A DNA stretch of 64,000 nucleotides, taken from Allolobophora icterica (Eukaryota > Annelida > Clitellata > Crassiclitellata > Lumbricidae). The stretch covers positions 24,223,376 through 24,287,375 of the forward strand of contig OY744604.1 in the NCBI GenBank assembly GCA_963556255.1, given 5' to 3'. Made by a program: the position numbers and the translations under genes. Position 1 is the first letter of the stretch; every line of letters begins with the position of its first letter. The notes under the pieces were generated by a model. It made no database searches. It was not told the origin of the DNA and was given only the letters and a program-made list of their open reading frames with translations. Positions 39,591-49,639 of this stretch are shown here, piece after piece.

Positions 39591-42500
39591 CGAGTTTGTA
39601 GTGCCCGTATGCCAGCGTTGTTATCCCATCGGCCTCTATCCACTTTTTTGTGTCTAATGGAGAGAGGCTGATCTTATTCTGCTCGTACACTCCGATCTGG
39701 TGGTCGTGGCTTCTAATCACGACTTGCGTGTGTCGCATTTCTTCTCGTTCGAACAGGCATTCCTTGTATAGCTCGTGGTGCAGATCCTTCTTCACAACTG
39801 CTCTCTGAACGCCTTTTGCTTTCCTGATCTCTGAACCACCCGATTTTAAGATCGAGTACATCTTCGGACGCAATCCTACGAATTGGGCTATGGCAACTCC
39901 GTTACATTCATCCTTGAACTTGCCCACGACTTTCTTGTTCTCGACGTCGTAGTATGGGCTGTCTCTAGGAAACTCTGAGAGGTCATATAGGTGTTTTTTA
40001 TTCCACATATCGGCGTAGGCGTTCGGAGTTTCCACCTGAAATAACAGGCTGTCAGTGTCTGTATATAGCAACTGGGCTTTTTCACCGTATTGGTTTTTCA
40101 CATCGTTGTACCAGAAGTCGTACATCAGATGCTTGCTGAGATCGAGGACAGCCTGGCCGACATACACAGGTCTGTTTAACTTGAGCTTGTTCTTCAAACT
40201 GTGAATCGCGGCGAGTTGGTCGTTGAAGATTTTGTGCGATATGTAGGCCGGGTCCGCAATTAGTTTACGAAGTTTATCAACTTTTGAGGTCGGGACCAGG
40301 TTGACCCTGATTCTTTTTCTAAGATTTTCCATGGTTTTTCCGAAAACTGCATTATTAGCCAGTTTGAAGAAGTCTTTTTCAAATTCTGACGTTGCCTTCG
40401 CCCTCAATTTTGTATTCATCTCGATGTATGGAGCCATCCATGCCTCCTGTCTAAACTTAATGACACGATGAATTTTAGAAACTCGTAGGCCCAACGAGTG
40501 GTAGAGTTTGAGATTTCTATAATGGACCACATACCGCTCCTTAGGTCGTAGGCTTGGTACTAACTTCACATGCTTTGTGAACTTGCCTCCCAACTCGTTC
40601 ATAAGCACATTCTGATAGTCACTCAACCACTCCTCTTGGACTGTCAGGGTCTCTGGTGCTAGGGGATAGTCGCTATGTGATTCGTGGAGGTGCTCCGGGT
40701 ACCCGAGATCTACTTCAAGTAGGAAGCCTTCAGGCGCGTCGTCTGGAGTTTCCAACACTTCGTCGAGAGTTGGACTTTCCCAGCTAAATCCTCCAACTGG
40801 CAATGGCTGTTGCATCGCCCAACCGTAAAGATTATTCGCGTCGAGGTACATGATCCAGTTGTCTGGCTTCGTGGTATCGTAGTCGGGGCATTGCGGGTTG
40901 TTGGCTTTTGCGAAGCGCTTAGATACCATCGAAATTCCGCCTCTTAGGCCTTTCTCTACGAACAAATGCATGTCTATATCGGTTAAAAGTTCGAGTTCGA
41001 TCTTCGTCTTTTTCAACAAAGCGTCCCAAGCCATTCCTGGTAGGCTGAAGTAGTTAGCCGGGTCCAGACTGTAGTGCTTCATCGAAGTGGATCTGAAGGT
41101 CTCGAAGACATCTGCGAGTAGAAGTACATCCGTGCGGAGATACAGGTCGTGATAGTCGCCCAGAGTTTTACAGTCGAATTCATTCCATACTCTTTGGGCG
41201 TGTTGATAATCCTCATTAGAAATGTTCTCTCGTGACAGCCTGCTGTAGAACGCTTCTTTGGGTGGAAGTCGGTCTTCTTCGAAGCGGTGGTAATCGTCAA
41301 TGTGCTCGTAACAATATACGCCCTTTCGTCTCAACAGATCTAGTTTTGTGTTATCATTGTGAACGAAATTTTCCTTTATATATGCCGTTGTGACTTTCAG
41401 ATCCTCTAGCGACAGGTTTCCTGATAATTTATCCAACGAGCTGTTTAGAAACTGGAGACTATCAATGAACTGTAGTTGCCCAATGTTAAATGTCATGTAT
41501 TTCTCCATATTGTTTGGGATACAGTTAATTTCAGTTTCCTCATTCTGTGCGGCCTCACAGCCTCCGATCGCTTGCATGATGAGATGGCTGTCGTAACCTC
41601 GCAGATTGTGGAAGACCACTGGTACCTTACACTTATCTGGATATATTCTAAGTTTTAAGTTACACTCGCTGTGAGCGGCACCTCGGTACGTACCGGTAAT
41701 GTGGCAGTGGTCACGAACTCTATCCGCTTCGAGAGCATTTCCGCAGATGTGACAACCGATAGCCTCGCGGAATGATTGGCGATCGGCCGCTGACATAACC
41801 ATCTTAGCTGGGGTGGCCAGCCTTTGTTTGATAGAGGCTAGCTCGCCTTGTATTCGTTGTAGGAATTGTTGAACGGCGTTCTCTCCACGATATAGCACCG
41901 GCTTCTTGGTGCGGCCATCGTATCGAACCACTATATAACAGAAGCTACACGGTTTCTGCTCAGCTATCTGTCTGGTGTTGCTCTCGCTGGGGTTCATGAC
42001 TGCACCTTCGATTGGCACGTTCAACGCCTCAAAGTCTGCGTATATGATATATGGGGTTTGCATCTGTTTGTGGTGATTCTGGAATTTGAGGATATTTTCA
42101 TCCTCTTTTGGCATCTCAATCCGCTGAGGCTTCTCACTGATGCCCTGGCAATCTTTGGTATGGGCATCCAGTAAGTCTTGTCTACAGAATATGTGTAGGC
42201 AGCGACGACATGGGTGTTTCTTGTTTTTGTCTTTGCTGTTTTGATTAAGAATTCGACCAAGGTCTTTAATCCAGACGTAGTGGTAATTCTCACCACTGAC
42301 TAACAGTAGAAGATCGATATTATAGTCTCTATTGTTCTGCTTTGAGACATAAATTGGATACAAAGCTTTATCCCACCCGAAGACTGAGACGCTTATATTT
42401 GGGTTCTGACGTTCGAACTTACCAATATCAGTGACCTTCACTGGAAATTCCATACCGTCGAAGTTTAGCTCGAGGAGGTGTGTACGATACTTAGTAGGGC

Positions 42501-43320
42501 GTTGAGGGTCCTTTTCTACTGGATACATTGCGCTTAGTATGGCCCACTCGAAGCATCGGTTATCTTTATTCTTTACATTAATAACCGTACGAGGGGGTAT
42601 ATACTTTGGTGTGGGAAAGTAGCTCTTACCTCGGAAAGGCTTATATCTTGCAAGACTGAGGTCTAGCGCCACGACCCGTCTCACCCTCCACCCCGATCCC
42701 TCATTGGTATACTCCTCGAGGAGTTTTAGTACTTCGGCCTTGGCCTTCCGAACAGCCCCTTGGATTTTACCCGCATTGGTAATTGGTTCTGCTTTGCTTC
42801 GAAAGTAGGCCGTGTTGGTAATAGTACCCGGGGTCGCGTTTCCATCGTACAACATGTCGACGGTCGGTGCCAACTTTTCCAACTCAACTGTCAACACTTG
42901 AGAGTATTTCAGACCGTCTTGTTTCAACAGCTCTTCGTTGAGTTGCGACTCAATGTTGTGCTCCATTGCACTCAAGAAAGCCAACGCATCTCTTTCCAGC
43001 CTGTGGTTAAGAGGTACTTCTGCACGGAAGTCTCTAAGATGCTGATTGGCGAGCTCTTTGTGTACTAGAAAGGGTGGTGGTCCATCTCTATCCTTCTTAA
43101 TTAGGAGTGGGTCAAATTCTGCTAGAAGGGCCTTGCGTTTGGCCCCTCTATGCTTACGCGCTGGAGGAATTGGCCTTGGAAGCAGTGGCTGTAGTAAGCG
43201 CCTTTTGACTGCATGTGGTATGGGTTCGTCCAAAATATTTTGTAGAACAGCCCGAAGAGCTGGGGGACCAGTAAACTCACTCAGCAATTGTTCAATTTTT
43301 TCATTCGTAGACAATGCCAT
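39580..43320 (-). CDS. POLB: Protein-primed family B DNA polymerase (1246 aa)
   Basis: Replicates the linear element. Exonuclease motifs: ExoI 'YADFEAL' (about residue 425), ExoII 'FHNLRGYDSHLI' (about 573), ExoIII 'DVLLLADVFETF' (about 735). Polymerase motifs: A 'YLDANNLYGWAM' (about 828), B 'KLANNAVFGKTMEN' (about 990), C 'YTDTDSLLF' (about 1090). Motif A lacks the canonical SLYP, as usual in Polintons. Cys/His clusters at about 372-390 ('CRRCLHIFCRQDLLDAH') and 520-540 ('CHICGNALEADRVRDHCHITG') are zinc-binding or endonuclease-like. The N-terminal 350 residues probably include the terminal-protein region. The frame is intact, with a CAGTAGTATAAAA motif just upstream of the ATG. Confidence 0.95.
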   Translation of the reverse strand: MALSTNEKIEQLLSEFTGPPALRAVLQNILDEPIPHAVKRRLLQPLLPRPIPPARKHRGAKRKALLAEFDPLLIKKDRDGPPPFLVHKELANQHLRDFRAEVPLNHRLERDALAFLSAMEHNIESQLNEELLKQDGLKYSQVLTVELEKLAPTVDMLYDGNATPGTITNTAYFRSKAEPITNAGKIQGAVRKAKAEVLKLLEEYTNEGSGWRVRRVVALDLSLARYKPFRGKSYFPTPKYIPPRTVINVKNKDNRCFEWAILSAMYPVEKDPQRPTKYRTHLLELNFDGMEFPVKVTDIGKFERQNPNISVSVFGWDKALYPIYVSKQNNRDYNIDLLLLVSGENYHYVWIKDLGRILNQNSKDKNKKHPCRRCLHIFCRQDLLDAHTKDCQGISEKPQRIEMPKEDENILKFQNHHKQMQTPYIIYADFEALNVPIEGAVMNPSESNTRQIAEQKPCSFCYIVVRYDGRTKKPVLYRGENAVQQFLQRIQGELASIKQRLATPAKMVMSAADRQSFREAIGCHICGNALEADRVRDHCHITGTYRGAAHSECNLKLRIYPDKCKVPVVFHNLRGYDSHLIMQAIGGCEAAQNEETEINCIPNNMEKYMTFNIGQLQFIDSLQFLNSSLDKLSGNLSLEDLKVTTAYIKENFVHNDNTKLDLLRRKGVYCYEHIDDYHRFEEDRLPPKEAFYSRLSRENISNEDYQHAQRVWNEFDCKTLGDYHDLYLRTDVLLLADVFETFRSTSMKHYSLDPANYFSLPGMAWDALLKKTKIELELLTDIDMHLFVEKGLRGGISMVSKRFAKANNPQCPDYDTTKPDNWIMYLDANNLYGWAMQQPLPVGGFSWESPTLDEVLETPDDAPEGFLLEVDLGYPEHLHESHSDYPLAPETLTVQEEWLSDYQNVLMNELGGKFTKHVKLVPSLRPKERYVVHYRNLKLYHSLGLRVSKIHRVIKFRQEAWMAPYIEMNTKLRAKATSEFEKDFFKLANNAVFGKTMENLRKRIRVNLVPTSKVDKLRKLIADPAYISHKIFNDQLAAIHSLKNKLKLNRPVYVGQAVLDLSKHLMYDFWYNDVKNQYGEKAQLLYTDTDSLLFQVETPNAYADMWNKKHLYDLSEFPRDSPYYDVENKKVVGKFKDECNGVAIAQFVGLRPKMYSILKSGGSEIRKAKGVQRAVVKKDLHHELYKECLFEREEMRHTQVVIRSHDHQIGVYEQNKISLSPLDTKKWIEADGITTLAYGHYKLVNG

Positions 43321-43481
43321 AGTTATAAATTATTTTATACTACTGTGGCAAACTTTTTCTTAATACAATAACAGAATCGTTTGTTTAAAATGAAATTTTG
43401 TTTACTAGATATTCGATTGTCGCTTGCTCATCTGTATTATCTCAATGCAATAACGGAATCCTTTCTTTAATAGAGAATTTT

Positions 43482-43757
43482 TTACTCTACTACTATGTTC
43501 GCTAGTCTTTTCCATTCTTTCTCGAATTCACGGGTTAGTCCGCAGCGTCGAACTCTTGATTTTATGACGTAATAATCACAACGTATACACTCACCTAAGT
43601 GGTTTTTGATTCCCCTTCCACATTTGGCGCATGGTCTTGTCTCGTAGCCATTTCGCAGCTGTGCTAAATGTTTGAAACAATACTCCCCAATGCATCGACG
43701 AGGGCAGAGATTTTGTTTGCCTATCATAAGCCATTTGCAAAAGTTTTTCCCTAACAT
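43482..43757 (-). CDS. Small cysteine-rich zinc-binding protein (91 aa)
   Basis: Two Cys clusters: 'FCKW...NLCPRRCIGEYCFKHLAQLRNG' and 'CAKCGRGIKNHLGECIRCDYYV', the second a plausible C-x2-C...C-x2-C ribbon. I recall short proteins of the form '(F)CKW...GKQ.LC...C.GEYC..H..QLR.G..P.PC..CG.G' near Polinton right ends. It could be a regulator of transcription or DNA binding; no direct evidence. It is the outermost gene on this side, with TATACATAAAA just upstream of its ATG. Confidence 0.65.
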   Translation of the reverse strand: MLGKNFCKWLMIGKQNLCPRRCIGEYCFKHLAQLRNGYETRPCAKCGRGIKNHLGECIRCDYYVIKSRVRRCGLTREFEKEWKRLANIVVE

Positions 43758-43759
43758 TA

Positions 43760-45986
43760 TGTTTTATGTATACCACAACCTATTCATTTATTTAAATTAA
43801 ATTCACGAACCATCCACGCGATATTCTTGCATATACAATATTGTGTCCACACCTCAGACATAAGGCTGTTGGATATTTAAAAGTACTAACCAAAAAAGCA
43901 CACTCGATACTAGGCAATCGTCACTGAAAGTTTAACATTTTCCCTCTGGCTAATAAAAAAATTTCACACAACGCCAATTTGCGTTTTCTACACTTTATCG
44001 GGCAAAATAATGCTTTTGACCTGATGAATATTTGACAAATTTTTTTCTTAAAAATCTTACTGAACCTAATGCGATTTATTTTAAACCATCTTTTTTTAGC
44101 AAACGGCACCGTATACAGTAAGATTCGTTTGAAATTGTTCACGTCGCAAATCTAACCGCTGTGTGGTATCCTAAACTTAACATATATACTCTGCTTGTTT
44201 ACAAGACAGATGTCGGATATAAAACATAGCGCTGTAGGCTTCATAATATTCTTCTATCAAATGTATTATAATTTTACGATCGGTTGTGCCTAATTAATTG
44301 CCTACATCCCAACACATGTCCACGGGTATTATTAAAAACTAGTTTTTAAAAACAGTCTTATCCCGAGAGACTGCGCTTTCGATATACCTATTCTTAGACA
44401 TGCTGGGTTTTTCGCCTATTAATAGGTGACTTCCTTCGCATGTGTTGTCCGTCTATTTGTGTGTCTGTCAATCTTCGTGCGTCTGTGCGTTTAGGTTCAA
44501 CGCTTAAGTGCAAAAATAAGAGTTTACGTTGTCCTGTAACTAGCGCTGAACAATCGGAATTATTTCCGAAACGCTATGAAAAGCGAATTCTCTAAGTCCG
44601 CAAACGCTATGAAAAGCGTTTCAGAATTCTCTAAGTCCGCACACAGTAGTGACTTTGGGTGAAAAATTTTACATGGCGCAGATTTATGTTTTCTGGACGT
44701 TTTGAGCCGAAATAATCATTTTGGCCCTATGAAGTTTTGGTGAAATTTTTTGGGTGTTTGACAATTTTTGGGGTGATTGGGGTGAAAAATTTTACATGTC
44801 GCAAATTTGCGTTTTCTACACGTTTTGAGCCAAAATAATGGTTTTTACCTGATGAATTTTTGACAAAATATTTGTGGGTGTTTGGCTTGGGGTGATTGGG
44901 GTGAAAAATTTTACATGTCGCAAATTTTGCGTTTTCTGCACGTTTTAGGTTGAAATAATCATTTTGACTTGATGAATTTTTTGAAAAATTTTTCAGAATA
45001 TTATCTAAATTATGTCTAACTTACCAAAGAACTCATCTTTTTCACCCACACACAACACCCCGCATTCAACTCAATGCCAGCCAGCTGGTTTGCACAGACT
45101 AGGCTTCTATTCAATGGCTGCCAGACGCTGCCCATCGTAGCCTCTCGCGTTCTATTCTTAGATGGCTGCCGTTTATTCATTATTCATTTCAGCCTCGTTT
45201 GTACGTCTCCATATGTCTGTTATATTCGTGTTTGCAAGTCTATTCCTATGTCTTTCCGTATGCGTACGCGGTTGTCTGCTTGTATGTGTAATCATATGTG
45301 CTTGTGTATGCCTACACGGTTACGTGTTTGTATCTGTGTGTGCAGCACGCAGAAATTTACTCAGCTCTCAGGTCTAGCGTCTTGTTTCAAGGACGTTTAC
45401 TGGTCTAACTAGGTCATCCTGGCTGGATTTGTATGCGTACGCATTACTCTGTTCGTGTTGCTGTTCCTATGGGTATGAGTTTGCCTGTGCCTATGCTTGT
45501 ACGTATGTCTGCGCGACTGCGTTATTGTGTGTTAAAGAGGCGACCCCATGACCTGATGTTATTATAAAGGGCTAAGTAAAATTCCATGCGCGCTGGCTTG
45601 CAGTTTCGTTTTCGTGGTGAAGTATCTCATATTAATTAAAGCGCTTGGATGCCTATTGGCGTATTGAGTAAGATTATGGTTTTGTTGTTAAGTCTACTAA
45701 GTAACGAATATAAGCTTTCAAAGCATAACACAGTTATATCACAGATATTTGGTTATATGGTGCAGGTGAAATTGTTTTAGTTCACAGGCCACAATGGCAA
45801 TCGACATCTAAATTTACACACCGGCAATGAATCCTGGTAAAAGTGGACGCGTTTTCTCTGTAACAACCGGTTTTGTAGAATATAGTATATTCTGTAAACA
45901 GAAGAGTTTCGCGATATTTTATTTTAGTTGACTTGAAAGCAGCTCAGCTGGCGTCTTTGAAAACGTAATATTTTACTATTAGACCC
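43760..45986. other. Long non-coding segment of the Polinton with internal repeats
   Basis: No convincing gene in about 2.2 kb, which is unusual in an otherwise gene-dense element. Degenerate copies of a roughly 110-bp AT-rich unit ('GTGAAAAATTTTACATG.CGCA', then 'GCGTTTTCT.CACGTTTT', then 'ATAAT..TTTTGACCTGATGAA') lie at about 43950-44045, 44655-44765, 44775-44885 and 44890-45000. Unrelated direct repeats (AACGCTATGAAAAGCG / AATTCTCTAAGTCCGC) lie at 44570-44640. TG-rich and pyrimidine-rich DNA fills 45060-45540. Origin or promoter function is possible but untested. Confidence 0.6.
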
Positions 45987-46319
45987 CAATGGTTTGGGGC
46001 GGCCTCGTGGGAGGGTCTCGGCCGGCGGCAAACGACACTTTACATATCGGTGTGTTAAGGCAATCCACGATCCTTATTTTTTGGCTTTGGCTTGCAGGTT
46101 TTTGGTGGCATAATTCGTACACCAAAAAAATCGACCCGCTATCAGGGTCCGTGGGATCTAGGGACTCTCTGGAGACCTAGGTGGTATAGACCGACATCCT
46201 CTTAATTCGGTGAGATAATGGAGTGGTGGGGACAAAAAATTGTGGGGGTGGCGACCATCCCCTGGCAAATTTGATAGAATAGTGAGGTGCTGCGCCAAAG
46301 CCCGTAATGCACATCTACT
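45987..46319 (-). repeat. Polinton right terminal inverted repeat
   Basis: Reverse complement of 28527-28860, ending ...CATCTACT before the right TAAAT target duplication. Confidence 0.95.
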
Positions 46320-46324
46320 TAAAT

Positions 46325-46640
46325 GAATAGCAAACTGATGGAAGTCTTTTAAGAGTTCGTTTAAAGAAGTGACACAGAATATATAAAGGAGTGATTGCAG
46401 AAATTGAGAGAGGAAGATAATGAAGTCCAAGAGAGAAAGATATGAAGAAGAACGAGTAGGAGTGGATGGTTGGATTGAGAGTAGCTTACGACTATAAGAG
46501 GGTTGAGATGTTTGAATAGTGTTGTGGGTAAGAGATACAATTTTGTCATGGATGAATGATGGACCTTAACCCAAATGTAAGGATTTAAGTGGAAGGGTGT
46601 CAAGGACTTGAAAGCCTCGGTGCGCATCATGGAAATAGTT
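46325..46640 (-). pseudogene. Decayed LINE RT 3' fragment
   Basis: The minus-strand translation ('SYSQSNHPLLLVLLHIFLSWTSLSSSLNFCNHSF') aligns by eye with the tail of the L2/CR1-like fragment at 291-647 ('SYSPSNHPGLLAHHPIFLYLGLYSPIVPSMLHQLF'). The Polinton sits against its 3' side. Confidence 0.4.
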
Positions 46641-46654
46641 TTGCTATATGAGAT

Positions 46655-46830
46655 ATAGTGACAAAGTGCTAGATTGGTAGAGTGCTTACTCTCATTTCTG
46701 CATTCAGGGTTTGATCATGTGAACTTGACAACACATTGGACCTTTGTGTTAGGCCATGCAACTCCCAAGGATAGGTTGTGTTTAGTTGGTGGATTGCTGT
46801 TGTCATGTTTCTACCTAAGCCAACAGTTGT
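46655..46830 (+). mobile_element. Probable tRNA-derived SINE remnant
   Basis: TTGGTAGAGTGCTTACTC (A-box-like, about 46675) and GGGTTTGATCATGTG (B-box-like, about 46708) are spaced as in an internal RNA polymerase III promoter. The boundaries are uncertain. Confidence 0.4.
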
Positions 46831-47024
46831 CCTTCAATTGAGGAACCATGACTGGAGAAAATAATTGAGTAAAGATGAATGGAGAAGATAAACGTAATCT
46901 CATTTTGCATTACCTTACAAGTGTTAGAGTTACTCTTAGGGTGTTTGTAAAAGGTACATTGTATCATTTATAATGGCATTGGCTGCAGTAATAAAATTTA
47001 ATACAAGATTTACTTTCGTTTACC

Positions 47025-47206
<182 letters not shown>

Positions 47207-47606
47207 ACATACATATGTATGTATAGACATTTATTTAGAGAGACATACTCTCAAAATTCTCATATCTTTTGTTTTGACAGTTTGACAGATAACAGAACAT
47301 GTATTTTTGCAAGGTTGTCATGTAAAGTTATTTATCGAAAGATTTATATAGCTCCTTTCAAAGCTTCCCAGAAAGCACTGCTTGCATGATGATCTACATG
47401 TAACTGATATCAACAAGTGTGATTTAAGTAAACAGTAAATGTGTTGAGCTGAATCAATTGAAACAGGGAGTGCGTAACATGTTCTAAGGGTCCTAGACAC
47501 AAGAAAATTATATGCTTATGTGACAAGTATAGCACAAAGACATACTTATATTACTTAACCTGGCTGGGATGTATTAAATTTTAAATCTGTGCTATTACAT
47601 TTCCAG

Positions 47607-47721
47607 TGGGACGTGATCATCTCAACCTGATTGTGACCTCTGTGTCTGATTCATCTTTGTCAGTGAGATGGGAGATTTCGGAAAGCTTTGTGGTGTCATT
47701 ATCTGAAAAATCAGGAAATGT
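47607..47721 (+). CDS. Exon: FN3 domain, N-terminal half (host gene)
   Basis: Between ATTTCCAG and GT|GTATGC. Two bases complete the split codon from 26181, then 'GRDHLNLIVTSVSDSSLSVRWEISESFVVSLSEKSGN' follows, with the FN3 strand B 'S.SV.W' motif. Of two possible donors (47720 or 47722), only the second gives the phase accepted by the next exon, whose other frames contain stops. Confidence 0.72.
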
Positions 47722-48062
47722 GTATGCTTACTTTTTCATCTATCTATTTGACGTAAATATGTGTTCATGAATTTACTGTTATACCGAAATTTATTGAATA
47801 GTATATGACTATTTTTTTTCATTATCTGCCTGTGTGTCTGCCTGTATTTGTGCCTGGATGTGCTTGTATGTTTTTTGCAGTCTCTGTGCTTTTCTGTCTG
47901 GAACATGTCTAGATATGCACACTGCTGTGTATGTCTGTTACAACTTGTCTTTCAGAACTCCTCTTTATTTCTGTCGGTTTACATCTCTGCTACCCTTTGC
48001 AAGTTTTTATGAGTTAGTCTATACCAGCCATGCGTTGAAAGGTGAACTGGTTTTTTTTACAG

Positions 48063-48181
48063 AACTAGGACTATAACAACTGGAACGAGTTCTACATTTG
48101 AGAATCTCAAGCCAGGAAGCATCTATCTGTTGAAATTAGTTGATGACCATAATCGCACCACAGAGAGGAAAGTAGTTACAA
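48063..48181 (+). CDS. Exon: FN3 domain, C-terminal half (host gene)
   Basis: Between TTTTTTACAG and A|GTATGTG. Only one frame is open: 'TRTITTGTSSTFENLKPGSIYLLKLVDDHNRTTERKVVT', containing the FN3 'F.NL.PGS.Y.LK.V' turn. Together with the 115-nt exon before it, this gives a 78-residue FN3 repeat. It ends in phase 1, matching the exon at 60781. Confidence 0.74.
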
Positions 48182-48273
48182 GTATGTGAAGCTTTATACA
48201 CGAAAATAGGCCTACTACTATAATAACACTGAAAGAGGTTAACCTTGTAGGCCTATTTGTTTTTAGGCTGTGA

Positions 48274-48877
48274 CTAGCGGACCGCCAGGCGGCCCGTTAG
48301 AAGGCCCTATTTCAAAACTTGCGGGCCGCCAGGCGGTCCCCTAGTCAATACGATATTTTGTGACTAGCGGCCACGAAATTCAAATAATAGCGGGCCGCCA
48401 GTAACGTGATTCCCCGCCAGAAGCCCTTTCAACTCTGAATCCTCGGGCCAAAACATTGGCTACATTAACCATAAGACTAACCCTAAACGTCTGAAACCTG
48501 TCACTGAAAGACCCCCAGTCGGGACGCTTGCTTTGTCCTTCGTTTTTAATACTTTCTGCGGCCATAGGCCCCGCTTCGTGCAGCATAATCGCAGCGAAGA
48601 ATATCGCAGTTAATTCTTGGCACGTGCAGCCTTCTTCTGAGCATACTTTTTCTTGGAGTCACGCATTGTAAGAATACTAAACTTACTCGGTTCATACAGT
48701 TTTTGGAATTTTCTAAGTCGTTAAAGCTACAGATTTGACCAACATAGATGAAACTGTCCATTACGGCCGCCATGTTGCTTATGAAAGTACCCACGTTCTC
48801 GAATCACGTGACGTCTTACACGTGACTGGCGACCCGCTAGCTTTTCGAAACTTGCGGGCCGCCTGGCGGTCCGCTAG
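48274..48877. mobile_element. GC-rich palindromic MITE-like element
   Basis: The ends CTAGCGGACCGCCAGGCGG and CCGCCTGGCGGTCCGCTAG form a perfect inverted repeat of about 19 bp. Further copies of the 'GCGGGCCGCCAGGCGGTCC' motif lie inside (about 48322-48345 and 48395). No convincing target duplication was found. The central part is ordinary non-coding sequence. Confidence 0.65.
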
Positions 48878-49639
48878 ACTGAAAGTCACTTCGTTGTTTT
48901 TATTTGCAACTTTATGCATTAACTTGTGAGGTAACATTTTAAAAAGTTAATGGTTACATTCACTATTATAATTGAATGTTTTATGCTGTTATATTTATTC
49001 CTGTTGTGGTATGCTGAACTTGAGTTAAGGCAGCTAAATGCTTTTTGTCTATTGAAGTACTCAATACCAAATGTTTTGAGTTTGCCAGAGAAATGTTTAC
49101 AGATTTGGTTACCGGGTTGTCGGCACTTTCAGTGGTCTTTTTAATGGCTGTAGTCAGAATTCTTTGCTCAAGCCATTACACAGTTTCATGAATATTTATT
49201 TGTTATTCATATATTACAGTTTTGAACATGACATAATATAGCGAGGGTTTTAGGAGACATGAAGTATATGTTAGAATCCAGAAGACATGAAACTATCTTC
49301 TAAGAACTACTATTAACCCAGTTAATACTTTAATAACCTATCTTGGCTAACTTCTTCCTGCATGGTGTCTATACCAGCCATGCGTTGAAAGGGTGGAGTG
49401 AAAAAATGAAATTAAGATTTCAGAATCGGCAGGGTGTGCAAAAGTTGTCTACTGTGCCCAGTAGTATGCATGTAAAATAATACTGGATTTGGTTAAATTC
49501 TTGAGGCGCCCCAAGGCCACCCAAAAACCACGAACTGCCGAAATTTTGTATGAATTTTTTATACTTGTAATGTGATGTTTTTTCACTATTGTGATTTTAT
49601 TTTGGTGATGCCTTTTGTAAATATATTGAAGACTGAAAG
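48878..49639 (+). other. Intron, nothing recognised
   Basis: Contains a second copy (49367-49392) of a 26-bp sequence also present at 48017-48042. Otherwise featureless. Confidence 0.5.

Larger units (their letters stand above)
28527..46319. mobile_element. Polinton/Maverick (adintovirus-like) element, nearly intact
   Basis: Terminal inverted repeats at 28527-28860 and 45987-46319 start AGTAGATGTGCATTACGGGC. The 5-bp duplication TAAAT flanks the element (28522-28526 and 46320-46324). The 17.8-kb body encodes protein-primed DNA polymerase B, retrovirus-type integrase, FtsK/HerA-type packaging ATPase, adenain-like cysteine protease, double-jelly-roll major capsid protein, penton-like protein, further core proteins and a PLA2-like protein. 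All are on the minus strand except PLA2 and integrase. Polymerase, integrase, ATPase and both capsid genes are open, so insertion is recent or the genes are under selection. A frameshift breaks the fibre-like gene. The element lies in an intron of the LamG/FN3 gene. Confidence 0.95.

Noticed and set aside
43921..44142. Basic 73-aa open reading frame at the Polinton right end
   Set aside because: It overlaps a repeated AT-rich non-coding unit and has no homologous pattern.
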